From NCBI GenBank assembly GCA_002423435.1, contig DIWE01000009.1, positions 181,806 through 245,805 on the forward strand: DNA of 64,000 bases. The letters run 5' to 3'. Below are positions 8,348 to 18,734 of this stretch, piece after piece. The first letter of the stretch is position 1. Each line of letters begins with the position of its first letter. Below the pieces are notes generated by a model. The model was given only the letters and a program-made list of their open reading frames with translations, had not been told where the DNA came from and ran no database searches. The translations under genes were made by a program, and so were the position numbers. The DNA comes from Clostridiales bacterium UBA6114. Its GTDB lineage: Bacteria; Bacillota; Clostridia; Oscillospirales; Butyricicoccaceae.

Positions 8348-9604
8348 TTGCGCCCCTCCTTTTTCAAAGAGAGCAAATGCGCCGTTTTATAACCCGACAA
8401 AGCGCCCGGATCGGCCGCGCCTTTATCCGGCTCCCGATAGGAGAGTATGGTCAGGGCATAAAAATCAAGGCCGTTTAAGAGGGAGCGGCACTTTGTCCGG
8501 CCGCGGTCATAGGTGATAAAATAAACCTGCCCCATGACGTCCCTCAAGCTCAGCATCTCCCGCTCGTCGAACAGGGACGAGGCCGTCGGCGCGTCAAAGG
8601 CCGATATCTGGAACAGAAGGTCCGAAAGCCTCGTCTCGTCCTCGCCCGGATAGATGTTTACCGGCGGGGAAACGGCGGTCTGGGGCAGCGAGATGCCGCA
8701 GCGCAGGCCGCTTTCGTCAAGGCGCAGGATCAGCGAGGCAAGGACGGAAAGCGCGTCCTCGAGCTCGTCGCAATTTTCCGACAGGCCGATAAACGACTCG
8801 CCGTCGACGATAAAATGCACCGACTTCGGCATGATGGTTTCAAAGAGCTTGACCTGAAGCTCCGGCTGCCGCGCCGCCATGCGCCAGTTGATATGCTTCC
8901 AGGAATCGGTGCTTTGGTAGGCGCGCGAGCCTCTGAGCACGGTCAGGTCGTCGAAATACCCTTTTGAGCCCGACCGGCAGTTCCACAGGTTCTTAAAAAA
9001 CGAGTCGGTCTTCACAGGCACGATCTTCGGATAGACAACGAAGGTGGGGCAGGACAACACCTCGGCCGCCATCTCGCTTTGGGTAAACCCGAAGCCGTCG
9101 CCGGAACGCAATAAAACCCTCCTGATCTGGTAGATCCCGCGGCGGCGGGCCGCGTAGGCACTTTTCCACGAAACCTTCCTGTGGCTCAATATAAAGGCGA
9201 GCTTTTTCCTGAAAACCACCTTTTTTGTATCATCCACCTGTTCCCGCTCCGTAAACTCATAGAGCTCAAAGCTTCCGTCCGGGACGAGGCAGCCGTTTCG
9301 CGGCAGATCCTGCAAAAGCTCGAGCCAGATCAGCGGAAGCAGCTTATGATTCGCAACGGTATATTCGATCAGCGCGCTCTGTCCGGCGAACAAAAAGTGG
9401 TGCTCCCCCTTTATTTCAACGGATACGTTTTTAACGGCGCGAAACCCCCAGAGCCTGGAGGAAAGCGTCAGCAAAAACGTAAACATCAGAAACGCGGAAA
9501 GAAGGGTCTTCCCGAACAGGTTGGAGAGCAATGAAAGCGCCAAAAACAGGGCGATCGCAAACCGTGTGACAAACAGACTGGAAAGGCCGCTCAGCCTGCT
9601 CTTG

Positions 9605-9615
<11 letters not shown>
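8344..9615 (-). CDS. DUF58 domain protein
   Basis: 423 residues. Two hydrophobic N-terminal helices (about residues 14-50) are followed by a beta-rich region and the DUF58/von Willebrand A-like part, with the signature stretch RGSRAYQSTDSWKHINWRMA and FIVDG. Partner of the MoxR ATPase encoded just upstream (11-bp overlap) and of the DUF4129-like protein downstream (4-bp overlap), so the three are translationally coupled. Such proteins are thought to present substrates to MoxR at the membrane; the substrate here is unknown. Confidence 0.85.
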
Positions 9616-10579
<964 letters not shown>

Positions 10580-10744
10580 TCTTTCAGGTTTACTATCCCG
10601 GGCGTGTCCGCCGGATTATCCCTAGATTATATCAAATCGCAAACGGCAATTGATGAAATTATTGTGAATATTTATGCCGATAAAAGCCGGTTATCCGGCA
10701 AAGGCATATTTCCCCCAAGCGCCTTATTCAGAAACGTCTGGAGC

Positions 10745-12013
10745 TCAGCAGATGATGCTGGAGATCCCCTCGGGGATGACGGTGATGCTGCCGGGGCGGG
10801 CAAGGAGGCGGTCGGCTGCCTCAAGCGCGCCCGCGATATCCTTCGCGGGCAGCATATGCATTGCCCTTACAAGCTCCTTCTCGGCGTCGCTTACCAGGAT
10901 CACGCGGTGCTTCGCGAGGATGCGGGCGAAGATCTGGGACTGCCATTGGTCGGCTATGGTTTTATCCGCGGGCACCTTGAGGATCTCCCGCAGGATAGCC
11001 GCGGCGTCGGGGTTTTGCCGGAAGGTATTGAAAAACGCCTCGCCTCCGCAGCCGTCCTCGCATTTGGCGACCATGATGATTACGCCGCCGGGGTTACAGG
11101 TCGCCTCGGCGGTGGACATGCCCTTGACCGCCTGATAAATGTTCTGATCTAATGGATATCCGTTGTTGGACACGATCACGATATCCGCCGGGGCGGGCGG
11201 GGTTTTGCACAGGCTTTCGAGGAAGGCGGCTCCCTCGCGATGCGCGCTGTCACAGTCGCCCGCGAACGCCTTCACAACCTTGTGCCCGGCGTTTATAACG
11301 ACGTTTACGATATAGCGGAGATTCGCCCTGCGCGCGGCGTAGATCATATCCCTGTGGATCGGGTTATTGTCGAGAATGCCGCAGCGGGCATACTCGCTCT
11401 CGATAAAGGCCGCGCAATGGTTTGCGTAGACGGTCTCCAGGCTCGCCACGCCCGGCAGGACGCTTTTGCGCCCGCCGGAAAAGCCGGCGAAAAAGTGCGG
11501 CTCGATAAAGCCCTCGCTTACAAGGAGGTCCGCTTCGGCCGCGATGCGGTTTAGCTTCAGAGCGCCGCCGGACGGAAGGGTGCCGATGGACACCATGTTC
11601 CGCTCGTCCCCGCAGTCATGGATGACGATGCGCTCGCGTTCTGCGATTTCAGGGCCGAATTTCTGCAAAAGCTCAGCTTTTGTCGTGCCCCGGTGGCAGC
11701 CCGTCGCGATCAGGATGGTGATCTCGGCATTTTCATTGCCCTCGCGGATCTGGCGAAGCATGGGCGGTATAATAAGGCGGCTCGGGACGGGGCGGGTATG
11801 GTCGCTTGCGATCACGACCACGTTTTTTTCCCCTCGGCTTAAGGCCGGAAGGGATTCTCTGCCGACGGGGTTTTTCATCGCGTCCTCGATCAGCTCCGCC
11901 TCCCCCATACCCGGGCTGTACTCTTCCAGCTTGCTGGTGATCACCGACTTTACGCGGTCGTCCGGCAGGACCGCCTCAATCGATCCGCGTCCGTAAGGCA
12001 AGTGAATATTCAT
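10745..12013 (-). CDS. LarA-family nickel-pincer racemase/epimerase
   Basis: 422-residue member of the lactate racemase LarA (DUF2088) family, which uses a nickel-pincer nucleotide to move a hydride at a 2-hydroxy acid carbon. Conserved cofactor and catalytic motifs are all readable: SDHTRP, ATGCHRGTT, EPHFFAGFSGGRKSVLPG (cofactor lysine in GGRKS) and NHCAAF. Good GGGAG site before the ATG. No larB, larC or larE cofactor genes are in the window, so these must lie elsewhere. A paralogue lies at 47497-48771. Substrate cannot be read from sequence; the family includes lactate, malate and sugar-acid racemases. Confidence 0.85.
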   Translation of the reverse strand: MNIHLPYGRGSIEAVLPDDRVKSVITSKLEEYSPGMGEAELIEDAMKNPVGRESLPALSRGEKNVVVIASDHTRPVPSRLIIPPMLRQIREGNENAEITILIATGCHRGTTKAELLQKFGPEIAERERIVIHDCGDERNMVSIGTLPSGGALKLNRIAAEADLLVSEGFIEPHFFAGFSGGRKSVLPGVASLETVYANHCAAFIESEYARCGILDNNPIHRDMIYAARRANLRYIVNVVINAGHKVVKAFAGDCDSAHREGAAFLESLCKTPPAPADIVIVSNNGYPLDQNIYQAVKGMSTAEATCNPGGVIIMVAKCEDGCGGEAFFNTFRQNPDAAAILREILKVPADKTIADQWQSQIFARILAKHRVILVSDAEKELVRAMHMLPAKDIAGALEAADRLLARPGSITVIPEGISSIIC

Positions 12014-12077
12014 AAACGACTCCCATAAATCTTTTTGATGGTTTGCTCAGGTATAACATTTAATCAGAAATGATTTT

Positions 12078-12893
12078 TTATTTCCTGCGGACCTCGTACA
12101 GATCGGTCCTTCGCGCCGACAAAAGGGGAAGCTGGGAACGGATCTTCTTTACAAGATTCAGGTCAATGTCGAGGACCGCCGCCTCTTCCCGATGCCCCGC
12201 GCGGTACAGGATGTCCCCCCAGGGCGACACGGCGATGGAATTTCCGTAGGATACGTAGGGGCCCTCCTCGTTTCTCGCCGGCGCGACGCCCACGGTAAAG
12301 AGCTGGTTGTCGACCGCGCGCTGGCGGAACATGGTCTCCCAATGGGCGGGGCCGGTGGTCATATTGAACGCGGCGGGGACAAGGATGATTGATGCACCCT
12401 CGAGAGCCATGATGCGTGACAGCTCGGGAAAGCGCATGTCAAAGCAGACGCAAACGCCGATCTTACAAAATTCCGTGTCAAAAACGGTGATCCGGTCCCC
12501 TGGCGTGAAGGTATCCGACTCGAAAAACCGCTGCCCGCCCTCGACGTCGATGTCGAACAGGTGCATCTTCCGGTGTTTTGCGATCTGCGCGCCCGATCTG
12601 TCGAAAATAAAGCATGTGTTGTAAATCCGGCCCTCTTCCGACTCGGGTATGCTGCCCGCCAAAAGGTATACCCCGTTTTCCTTCGCCGATGCCGACATGG
12701 CCTGCCAGACGGGGCCGCCCTCCGGCTCGGCGTTTGCCTTGAAGCTTTCGTTTTCGTAAGGACAGCAGAACATTTCGGGCAAAACGACGATATCCGCGCC
12801 CTGTTTCGAGGCTTCGCCGATTTTCCGGGCGGCGGAAGCCACGTTTTTCTCCTTGTCCTCCTCCACGTTCATCTGTATCAAAGCGATCTTCAT
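12078..12893 (-). CDS. Carbon-nitrogen hydrolase (nitrilase superfamily amidase)
   Basis: 271 residues from the ATG at 12893, chosen because MKIALIQMN is the normal start of the fold and a purine-rich GGGGAG site precedes it; an upstream frame extension to 12932 looks non-coding. The Glu-Lys-Cys catalytic triad is readable as Glu40 (VVLPEMF), Lys109 (HRKMHLFD) and Cys150 (VCVCFDMRFPEL). Most like omega-amidase/NIT2-type enzymes that hydrolyse 2-oxoglutaramate-like amides, but other short amides are possible. Cytosolic. It follows the LarA gene's start by 64 bp on the same strand and may share its transcript. Confidence 0.85.
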   Translation of the reverse strand: MKIALIQMNVEEDKEKNVASAARKIGEASKQGADIVVLPEMFCCPYENESFKANAEPEGGPVWQAMSASAKENGVYLLAGSIPESEEGRIYNTCFIFDRSGAQIAKHRKMHLFDIDVEGGQRFFESDTFTPGDRITVFDTEFCKIGVCVCFDMRFPELSRIMALEGASIILVPAAFNMTTGPAHWETMFRQRAVDNQLFTVGVAPARNEEGPYVSYGNSIAVSPWGDILYRAGHREEAAVLDIDLNLVKKIRSQLPLLSARRTDLYEVRRK

Positions 12894-13047
12894 TTTCCGT
12901 GCTCTCTCCCCTCTGCGTGTTGCCGGCTTCACAAAAGCCGGCCTTTGCGGAGCGTTTCATCTCAAAAACCACTCTATCATGATCAAGCGGAAACTTCAAG
13001 ATTCTCCGCACGTTTTATACTTATCAGAGCGCCGCGGACGACCCGCG

Positions 13048-14892
13048 CTACGCCTGGGTGTTGTTGAACTGGCTTTCATAGAGCCTGCAGTAAGCCCCCT
13101 TCTGCGCGAGTAAGGTTTCATGGCTTCCGCTCTCGACGATCCTGCCGTCGGTTACCACAAGGATGATATCGGCCCCGCAGATCGTGCTTAAGCGATGGGC
13201 GATGATAAAGCAGGTGCGCCCGCGCATCAGGTCGACCATCGCCTTCTGGATGCGCATTTCGGTGCGGGTGTCGACGCTGCTCGTCGCCTCGTCGAGGATC
13301 AGGATCGGCGGGTCGTTTAAAACGGCGCGGGCGATGGCAACAAGCTGCCTCTGGCCCTGGCTTAAGCTGCCCCCGCTTTCCGCAAGAGGGGTGTCGTACC
13401 CTTTTTCGAGCTTCCGGATAAAATCGTCCGCCCCGGCTTTTTCAGCCGCCGCCCGAACCTCCCCGTCGGTCGCGTCCGGCTTCCCGTAGCGGATATTGTC
13501 CGCCACCGTTCCGGAAAAGAGGTAGGTGTCCTGGAGCACGATCCCGAAGCAGCTTCGGAGGCTCTCGCGCGTATATTGGCGGATATCCGTCCCGTCGAGC
13601 AGGATCGAACCGTCCGTCACATCATAGAAGCGGTTTAACAGGTTTACGACGGTCGTCTTGCCGGCTCCCGTCGGCCCGACGAGCGCGACGACGCTGCCCG
13701 CCTTTGCCTTAAAGCGGATCTTTTTCAGTACCGGAACGCCCTCGCGGTAGGAAAACGCGACGTTTCGGAATTCGACCTCACCGCGCGGCTTTGCGAGCGC
13801 GACGGCGTCCGGGACATCGGCTGTTTCGTCCGGTTTATCGAGCACGTCGAAGATGCGCTCCGCGCCGGCCATCGCGGTCTGGAGGGTGTTGAACATATTG
13901 GCCACGTCGTTTAAGGGCCGCGAAAACTGCTTGGAATAGCTTAAAAAGCTCGCAATGACACCGATCGTGATCATGCCCTTTACCGCCATTACGCCGCCGG
14001 CTCCGGCGATCACGGCAAAGCCGATGTTGCTCAAGACATTCACCAGCGGCATCAGATAGCCGGATATGACCTGGGCCTTTTGTCCGACCGCACAGAGCTC
14101 ACGGTTTAATTCTGCGAAGTCTTCGATCACCTGATCCTCATGATTGAATGCCTTGACGACCAGAAGCCCGGAGATGCTCTCCTCGATATGTCCGTTGAGC
14201 TTTCCCAGAACGGCCTGCTGCTTATTAAAAAGCGCGCGCGTCTTTTTCGCGATTGTTTTCGACAGTATCACAACGGGCGGTATCGTAATCAGGCTCGCCA
14301 GGGTCAAAAGCAGATTTAAGAGCAACATCATGACAAACGAGCCCAAGATCGAAACGACGTCCGACATCAGGGAAACGGTCGACGTCGATATGGTTGTACT
14401 GATGTTGTCGATATCGTTTGTAAAGCGGCTCATCAGGTCACCGTGGGTGTGCGTGTCGAAAAATGAGACCGGAAGATGCTGAAGCTTTGAAAACAGCGCG
14501 TTTCGGATCTCCTTTACGATGCGCTGCGAAACGCCGGCAACCGAAAGGTTCATCAGAAAATTCAGCGCAAGGTCGCAGAGGTAGACCGAAAGCAGCACGA
14601 GGATCACCGCATTAAGCGACGAAAACCGCACTTCGCCCGCGCCGGGGGACATGAAATCCACCGCCCGGCCCGTCAGAAACGGCACCAGCAGGAGGATGAG
14701 CGAATCGGCGAGCACGAAGGCGAGCACCAAAAGCAGAAGCTTTTTTTCGCTTCCGAAAAAATTCCAAAGCCTCCGAAGTGTGCCGGTGAAATTCTTCGGT
14801 TTTTCCACGGCCATCATGCGCATGCGTCCCGGCCTGCGCATGGGTATCGGCGGCACGAATTCCTGCCGGTTTTTCATGTTGTTCTCCGGCAT
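13048..14892 (-). CDS. ABC exporter subunit with canonical ATP site residues
   Basis: A half-transporter of 614 residues from the ATG at 14892, which overlaps the stop of the partner gene (TGATG). Six membrane helices lie in the N-terminal half; the ATPase half has Walker A GPTGAGKTT, signature LSQGQRQ and Walker B LILDEATSSVD with the catalytic glutamate. With the partner subunit it should form a heterodimeric type IV exporter of the BmrCD/TM287-288 kind, pumping drugs or amphipaths outward. A longer in-frame start at 14946 lies inside the partner gene and is unlikely. Confidence 0.88.
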   Translation of the reverse strand: MPENNMKNRQEFVPPIPMRRPGRMRMMAVEKPKNFTGTLRRLWNFFGSEKKLLLLVLAFVLADSLILLLVPFLTGRAVDFMSPGAGEVRFSSLNAVILVLLSVYLCDLALNFLMNLSVAGVSQRIVKEIRNALFSKLQHLPVSFFDTHTHGDLMSRFTNDIDNISTTISTSTVSLMSDVVSILGSFVMMLLLNLLLTLASLITIPPVVILSKTIAKKTRALFNKQQAVLGKLNGHIEESISGLLVVKAFNHEDQVIEDFAELNRELCAVGQKAQVISGYLMPLVNVLSNIGFAVIAGAGGVMAVKGMITIGVIASFLSYSKQFSRPLNDVANMFNTLQTAMAGAERIFDVLDKPDETADVPDAVALAKPRGEVEFRNVAFSYREGVPVLKKIRFKAKAGSVVALVGPTGAGKTTVVNLLNRFYDVTDGSILLDGTDIRQYTRESLRSCFGIVLQDTYLFSGTVADNIRYGKPDATDGEVRAAAEKAGADDFIRKLEKGYDTPLAESGGSLSQGQRQLVAIARAVLNDPPILILDEATSSVDTRTEMRIQKAMVDLMRGRTCFIIAHRLSTICGADIILVVTDGRIVESGSHETLLAQKGAYCRLYESQFNNTQA

Positions 14893-16625
14893 CAGGAGGC
14901 CTCCTTCCCGAACTGGGAGGAATAGATATCCCGGTAGACCGCGCAATCCTCCATCAGCTCGGCGTGGGTACCGTATCCCGCGACTGCCCCGCCCTCGACG
15001 ACCAAAATCCGGTCCAGGTTTTTCACGGAGGTAATGCGCTGGGCGATCATGATGCAGATCATATCCGTTAAATACCCCTTAAGGCCGCTTTGGATCTTCG
15101 CTTCGGTCATGATATCGACGGCGCTCGTGCAGTCGTCGAGGATCAGGATCTCCGGCTTTTTGACGAGCGCGCGCGCAATGGAGATCCGTTGCTTTTGCCC
15201 TCCGGAAAGATTGACGCCGCCCTGGCCGAGGATTGTTTCATAGCCCTCGGGGAACGCGCTGATAAACGGATGCGCCTGCGCGACCTCGGCCGCCTTTATC
15301 ACATCCTCCATATCCGCGTTTTTGTTGCCCCAACGGATATTATCCAGAATGCTGCCCGTAAAAAGCGTGTTTTTTTGCGGCACCACCGCGATTTTATCGC
15401 GCAGCGCGTGCTCATCCACGTCGCGCACATCGGTTCCGTTTACGAGGACGGCCCCGGAGGACACGTCGTAAAAACGGGGGATCAGGTTTATGATGCTGGT
15501 TTTGCCCGAGCCCGTCATGCCGATGATCCCCAAGGTCTCGCCGGGCTTTAAGGAAAAGCTTACATGCTTTAATACGGGCTCGTTTCGGTTCCCGGAATAG
15601 AAAAAGCTCACGTCCCGAAACGCAAGACCCCTCTCCCCGGCCTCTTTTACGGGCTGCCGAGCCTTTGGGATCGTCTCCTCCGTGTTCATCACGTCGCCGA
15701 TGCGCTCAGTTGACGCGCGGGCGCGCACATACATCGCAAAAACCCTCGAAAGCATCATCAGGGAGCCCAGCATCTGGGTCATGTAATTGATAAACGCGAT
15801 AATCCTGCCCACCTCGACGGTACCGCTGTCGACGGCATAACCGCCCGCCCACAGCACGGCGACGATCCCGAGATTGATCACCAATGCGCTCAGCGGCGAA
15901 AAAACCGCCATGGTTTTCATCGCCGAGACCTGCACATCCACAAGCGCCTCATTGGCGCGGGCAAAACGCGCCTTCTCAAAATCAAAACGGTTAAAAGCTT
16001 TGATCACGCGGACGCCCGACAGATATTCGCGCATCATGCCGTTTAAGCCGTCAATGGCGCGCTGGACCTTCCTGAAACGGGGGTAGGAGACACGGGTGTT
16101 CAGGAAAACGATCAGGATCACCGCCGGCGCGGTCACCGCGATGATCGGCGAAAGCCTCGGCTCAAGGACGACCGCCATGACAATGCTGCCCAGGCAAAGA
16201 AGCGGCGCCTTGACAAAAACGCGCATCGTGCCGTTTACGAAGTTCTGCGTCTGTATGACGTCGTTTGTAAGGCGGGTGACCAAAGAAGCGGTATCGAATT
16301 TACCGGCGTTTTCGCAGGAAAGCGTCTGGATCTTCGCAAACAGGTCGAAGCGAAGCTCGGTGCCGAACTGCTGGGAAACGCGGCTTGAGAGATTGTTGCG
16401 CCCGACCGCGCCGAGCGCGCCGAGCCCCGTCACCGTAAGCATCAAAGCGCCCTTCTCCAAAACGTAGCGCAGATCGCGGTTAGAGATACCGACATCGACA
16501 ATTTTCGACATGATCGTCGGCTGCAGAAGGTCGCAAAAGGCTTCGACCGACAAAAACAGGATCGCGAGCAGAAACAGCCCGTAATATTTTTTTATGTATT
16601 TTCCGAGATACCCCAAAACGCTCAT
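14892..16625 (-). CDS. ABC exporter subunit with degenerate ATP site
   Basis: 577 residues from the ATG at 16625 (MSVLGYLGKYIKKYY), with an upstream in-frame GTG at 16670 as an alternative. Six membrane helices, Walker A GMTGSGKTS, signature LSGGQKQ, and Walker B ending LILDDCTSAVD. Asp replaces the catalytic Glu, the hallmark of the degenerate-site subunit in heterodimeric exporters. The partner has the canonical Glu. The gene is divergent from a PadR regulator, the usual arrangement for inducible multidrug ABC pumps. Confidence 0.88.
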   Translation of the reverse strand: MSVLGYLGKYIKKYYGLFLLAILFLSVEAFCDLLQPTIMSKIVDVGISNRDLRYVLEKGALMLTVTGLGALGAVGRNNLSSRVSQQFGTELRFDLFAKIQTLSCENAGKFDTASLVTRLTNDVIQTQNFVNGTMRVFVKAPLLCLGSIVMAVVLEPRLSPIIAVTAPAVILIVFLNTRVSYPRFRKVQRAIDGLNGMMREYLSGVRVIKAFNRFDFEKARFARANEALVDVQVSAMKTMAVFSPLSALVINLGIVAVLWAGGYAVDSGTVEVGRIIAFINYMTQMLGSLMMLSRVFAMYVRARASTERIGDVMNTEETIPKARQPVKEAGERGLAFRDVSFFYSGNRNEPVLKHVSFSLKPGETLGIIGMTGSGKTSIINLIPRFYDVSSGAVLVNGTDVRDVDEHALRDKIAVVPQKNTLFTGSILDNIRWGNKNADMEDVIKAAEVAQAHPFISAFPEGYETILGQGGVNLSGGQKQRISIARALVKKPEILILDDCTSAVDIMTEAKIQSGLKGYLTDMICIMIAQRITSVKNLDRILVVEGGAVAGYGTHAELMEDCAVYRDIYSSQFGKEAS

Positions 16626-16717
16626 TCCTTTTCCGTAATGAGGCTGTGAAAGGCATACGCTTGCTTTCACGGCACATTTTGCTGTATGATATTAATATGC
16701 AAAAAAGACGGCAATAC

Positions 16718-16729
16718 TGTCATATGACA
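16718..16729. promoter_or_regulatory. Palindromic candidate PadR operator
   Basis: The perfect 12-bp palindrome TGTCATATGACA lies between the divergent exporter and padR-type genes. For the exporter a promoter TTGCCG-N17-TATCAT (minus strand) lies immediately downstream of it. PadR proteins bind palindromes of this size, so it is a reasonable autoregulatory operator; this is inference. Confidence 0.45.
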
Positions 16730-16766
16730 AAAATACAAAACACTTGACCGATACGGAGAAAATCAA

Positions 16767-17126
16767 ATGGAACCGAAACCAAAGAATCACCGGGGCTACC
16801 GGTTTCTTCCCGCATACATTCTGCTTTTTTTAGCCGAGGGCAGCTTATACGGCTCGGCCTTATTAAACGTATTCTACAGCCGGATGCCGAACTACAGCGT
16901 CGACAGCGCCGTGATTTACCGCACACTGCAGGACCTGGAAAAAGAGGGGTTTGTCAAATCCTTCTGGAAAACGGAGGACCCGGGGCCGGCCACGAAATGG
17001 TACGAAATCACGGACGAAGGCTTCCATAAGCTTTCGGAATTCAAGGTTGAAATCGAGAAGCGCAGAAAAAATCTGGAATTCTTTTTAAGTACCTATCAGA
17101 AATTGTGCAAAGAACAGAGCCCCTAA
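16767..17126 (+). CDS. PadR family transcriptional regulator
   Basis: 119-residue winged-helix regulator. The PadR signature is readable: AYILLFLAEGSLYGSALL, then VDSAVIYRTLQDLEKEGFVKSFW (recognition helix and wing), KWYEITDEGFHKL, and a short C-terminal dimerisation helix. It is the short PadR-s1 form. Divergent from the heterodimeric ABC exporter, it most likely represses that pump and itself, with ligand release by an exporter substrate. Confidence 0.87.
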   Translation: MEPKPKNHRGYRFLPAYILLFLAEGSLYGSALLNVFYSRMPNYSVDSAVIYRTLQDLEKEGFVKSFWKTEDPGPATKWYEITDEGFHKLSEFKVEIEKRRKNLEFFLSTYQKLCKEQSP

Positions 17127-17168
17127 CCCCGGCGGTTTTTCGCGGGCAAAGGCCGGGGCTGTTTTTTT
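17127..17168 (+). terminator. Terminator after the PadR gene
   Basis: Stem CCCCGGC/GCCGGGG (17127-17133 with 17152-17158) followed within two bases by seven T. It lies directly after the padR-type stop codon. Confidence 0.8.
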
Positions 17169-17336
17169 GCGCATCTATATGTAAAATACATATAGATGTG
17201 TATTGCATATATATTATAGTATCCGCTGCTTTCCGAGTCAAGCGGACCTTAAAAACAGACAATATCCGTTTTGCCGGCCGGAGGAAAAATTCCGGGTGTT
17301 CTTTAAGCGAAGCAGGGATATCTTTTAAAAATCCAA

Positions 17337-17370
17337 CCGGCGCGCCATCAAACATGGCGCGCCGGTTTTT
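17337..17370. terminator. Hairpin terminator at the end of the RiPP-like operon
   Basis: A 12-bp perfect stem CCGGCGCGCCAT/ATGGCGCGCCGG (17337-17365) has T5 on the plus side and a T-rich stretch on the minus side. It can end minus-strand transcription from the gene ending at 17408. The DNA between 17169 and 17336 shows an AT-rich stretch but no convincing gene. Confidence 0.75.
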
Positions 17371-17407
17371 GTCATTTTATCAGGCCACGGTAAAGCGGCT
17401 CAGCCGC

Positions 17408-17884
17408 CTAAACCTGTCTGAGCCTTGCGATTTTCGGGGCAAGGCGGAGCAAAAGCTTCCGCGCCGGCCACAAAAGCATCCAGGAAGCCGACGCCGCCCG
17501 CCACAAAAGACCGCGGGTTTCGATTTCCCTGCCGCCGCGGCAGACGCTTCTGACCACGGCCACAACGCTTTTAGGGTCTACCGGCCCCTCCGAAACCGTC
17601 TGCGCGTCGCCCAGGAGGTAAAGCCCGGCTTTGCGCGCCCTGATGATCCGATGCAAAACATACTGGCCGTTCGGGCGGACAAACAATACGATATCGCCCC
17701 GGCGCAGTCTGCGCATCCCGGCGCTTTGGAGAATTACGCTGTCCCGGCCGCCTCTCAGGAAGGGGTACATGCTGCCGCCCGTCACGGTCAGCCTGATTTC
17801 CTTTCCTATTCCAAAAAGCTCTAAGATCACGGGAGCCATACTCGTCATCTTGACTTCCAGCAAGGGCGTTACAAATTCAGACAT
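17408..17884 (-). CDS. S24/S26-type (signal peptidase-like) peptidase of the RiPP-like operon
   Basis: 158 residues from the ATG at 17884, overlapping the kinase gene by 16 bp. The nucleophile motif is GGSMYPFL (Ser38), followed by RRGDIVLFVRPNGQYVLHRII. Where bacterial signal peptidase I has Lys, this protein has His78 (VLHRI), as in SipW/ER-type enzymes, implying a Ser-His dyad. No N-terminal membrane anchor is seen; a hydrophobic, basic C-terminal stretch (WMLLWPARKLLLRL) may bind the membrane. In this context it is a good candidate for cutting the leader from the modified peptide (inference). Confidence 0.8.
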   Translation of the reverse strand: MSEFVTPLLEVKMTSMAPVILELFGIGKEIRLTVTGGSMYPFLRGGRDSVILQSAGMRRLRRGDIVLFVRPNGQYVLHRIIRARKAGLYLLGDAQTVSEGPVDPKSVVAVVRSVCRGGREIETRGLLWRAASASWMLLWPARKLLLRLAPKIARLRQV

Positions 17885-18717
17885 TTGCCCGTGATCTCCA
17901 CAGCCTCGGCGTCCGGGCGGCATCGGAGCAAATACACCGGGACTCTTTCAATAATGGAATCCATATTGTCAACCGCTCTTTCCAAAAGGTCGGCAACGCC
18001 GTACGGAAGGTAGCATCTCGGCATCAGATACCGGACCGCCTCCGGTTTTTCAAGCTGCCTGATCGAGTTTGCGTCCGACTGCTCGAGCATGACAATCGCC
18101 TTGAGCGGAGAGCTTTTGTTTACGGAATCGGGCGACGACCCGCTCCACGGCGTGCCGTAGACATAGACCCTACCATCAACCACGCGCAAAGCCGGACGGT
18201 CTCCGTTTAAGACGACCGCCCCCTTATGCTTTCGCCACAAATTCGCCTGCGTGCTTTTGCCGGTACCGGAGGGGGCGGAAAAGATAATGCCGCTCCCGCT
18301 ACAGTCGACAGCCGCCGAATGAATCACAATTCCCTGCCGAAGAAGGATCGTGGTCCTGAAAAGGACTTCCCCCGCGCTGCCCTCGAAGGGCAGCTTCTGC
18401 GCGAAGGACGAGGTTATGGTCGCATTTTGAAAGCATTCATCCGCCCAAACAACATGCGCGCCCCCTCCACTTTCATCGCACATCAGTATGCGGAAGGCAT
18501 CGCCTTGCTTTTCAATCGAAATGGGGCTTTTACCAGGATTACTGCCATGGCTTACCCCATAATCGACCTTGCAGCATACATTCATGTAAGCTCCGCCGGC
18601 GGCAAAGCCGCTTTCCGCGTTTTGGAGCCTGAAAGCATTGTCGTGTGCAATTATAAATTTGTCGTCAACCTCTACCCGAAAAAGAACATCCGCAATAAAA
18701 TACTGAAACAAGATCAT
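17869..18717 (-). CDS. HPr kinase-like P-loop protein of the RiPP-like operon
   Basis: 282 residues. A P-loop APSGTGKST lies at 148-156, followed by LNGDRPALR and GTPWSGSSPDSVN, the pattern of HprK/PduO-like small-molecule or peptide kinases found in peptide-modification loci (SynChlorMet ScmC type, lasso-peptide kinases). The N-terminal 140 residues are not recognisable. True HPr kinase also has an HPr-binding domain and hexamer signature, not seen here. It lies between the candidate precursor (17 bp) and the peptidase (16-bp overlap). In known lasso systems such kinases phosphorylate a C-terminal serine; the candidate precursor here ends in Ser. Confidence 0.75.
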   Translation of the reverse strand: MILFQYFIADVLFRVEVDDKFIIAHDNAFRLQNAESGFAAGGAYMNVCCKVDYGVSHGSNPGKSPISIEKQGDAFRILMCDESGGGAHVVWADECFQNATITSSFAQKLPFEGSAGEVLFRTTILLRQGIVIHSAAVDCSGSGIIFSAPSGTGKSTQANLWRKHKGAVVLNGDRPALRVVDGRVYVYGTPWSGSSPDSVNKSSPLKAIVMLEQSDANSIRQLEKPEAVRYLMPRCYLPYGVADLLERAVDNMDSIIERVPVYLLRCRPDAEAVEITGKCLNL

Positions 18718-18734
18718 CCATGTTTATCCGATAC

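Noticed and set aside
17105..17824. 239-residue plus-strand open frame
   Set aside because: Runs through a terminator and antisense to the S26 peptidase; composition is typical of a shadow frame.
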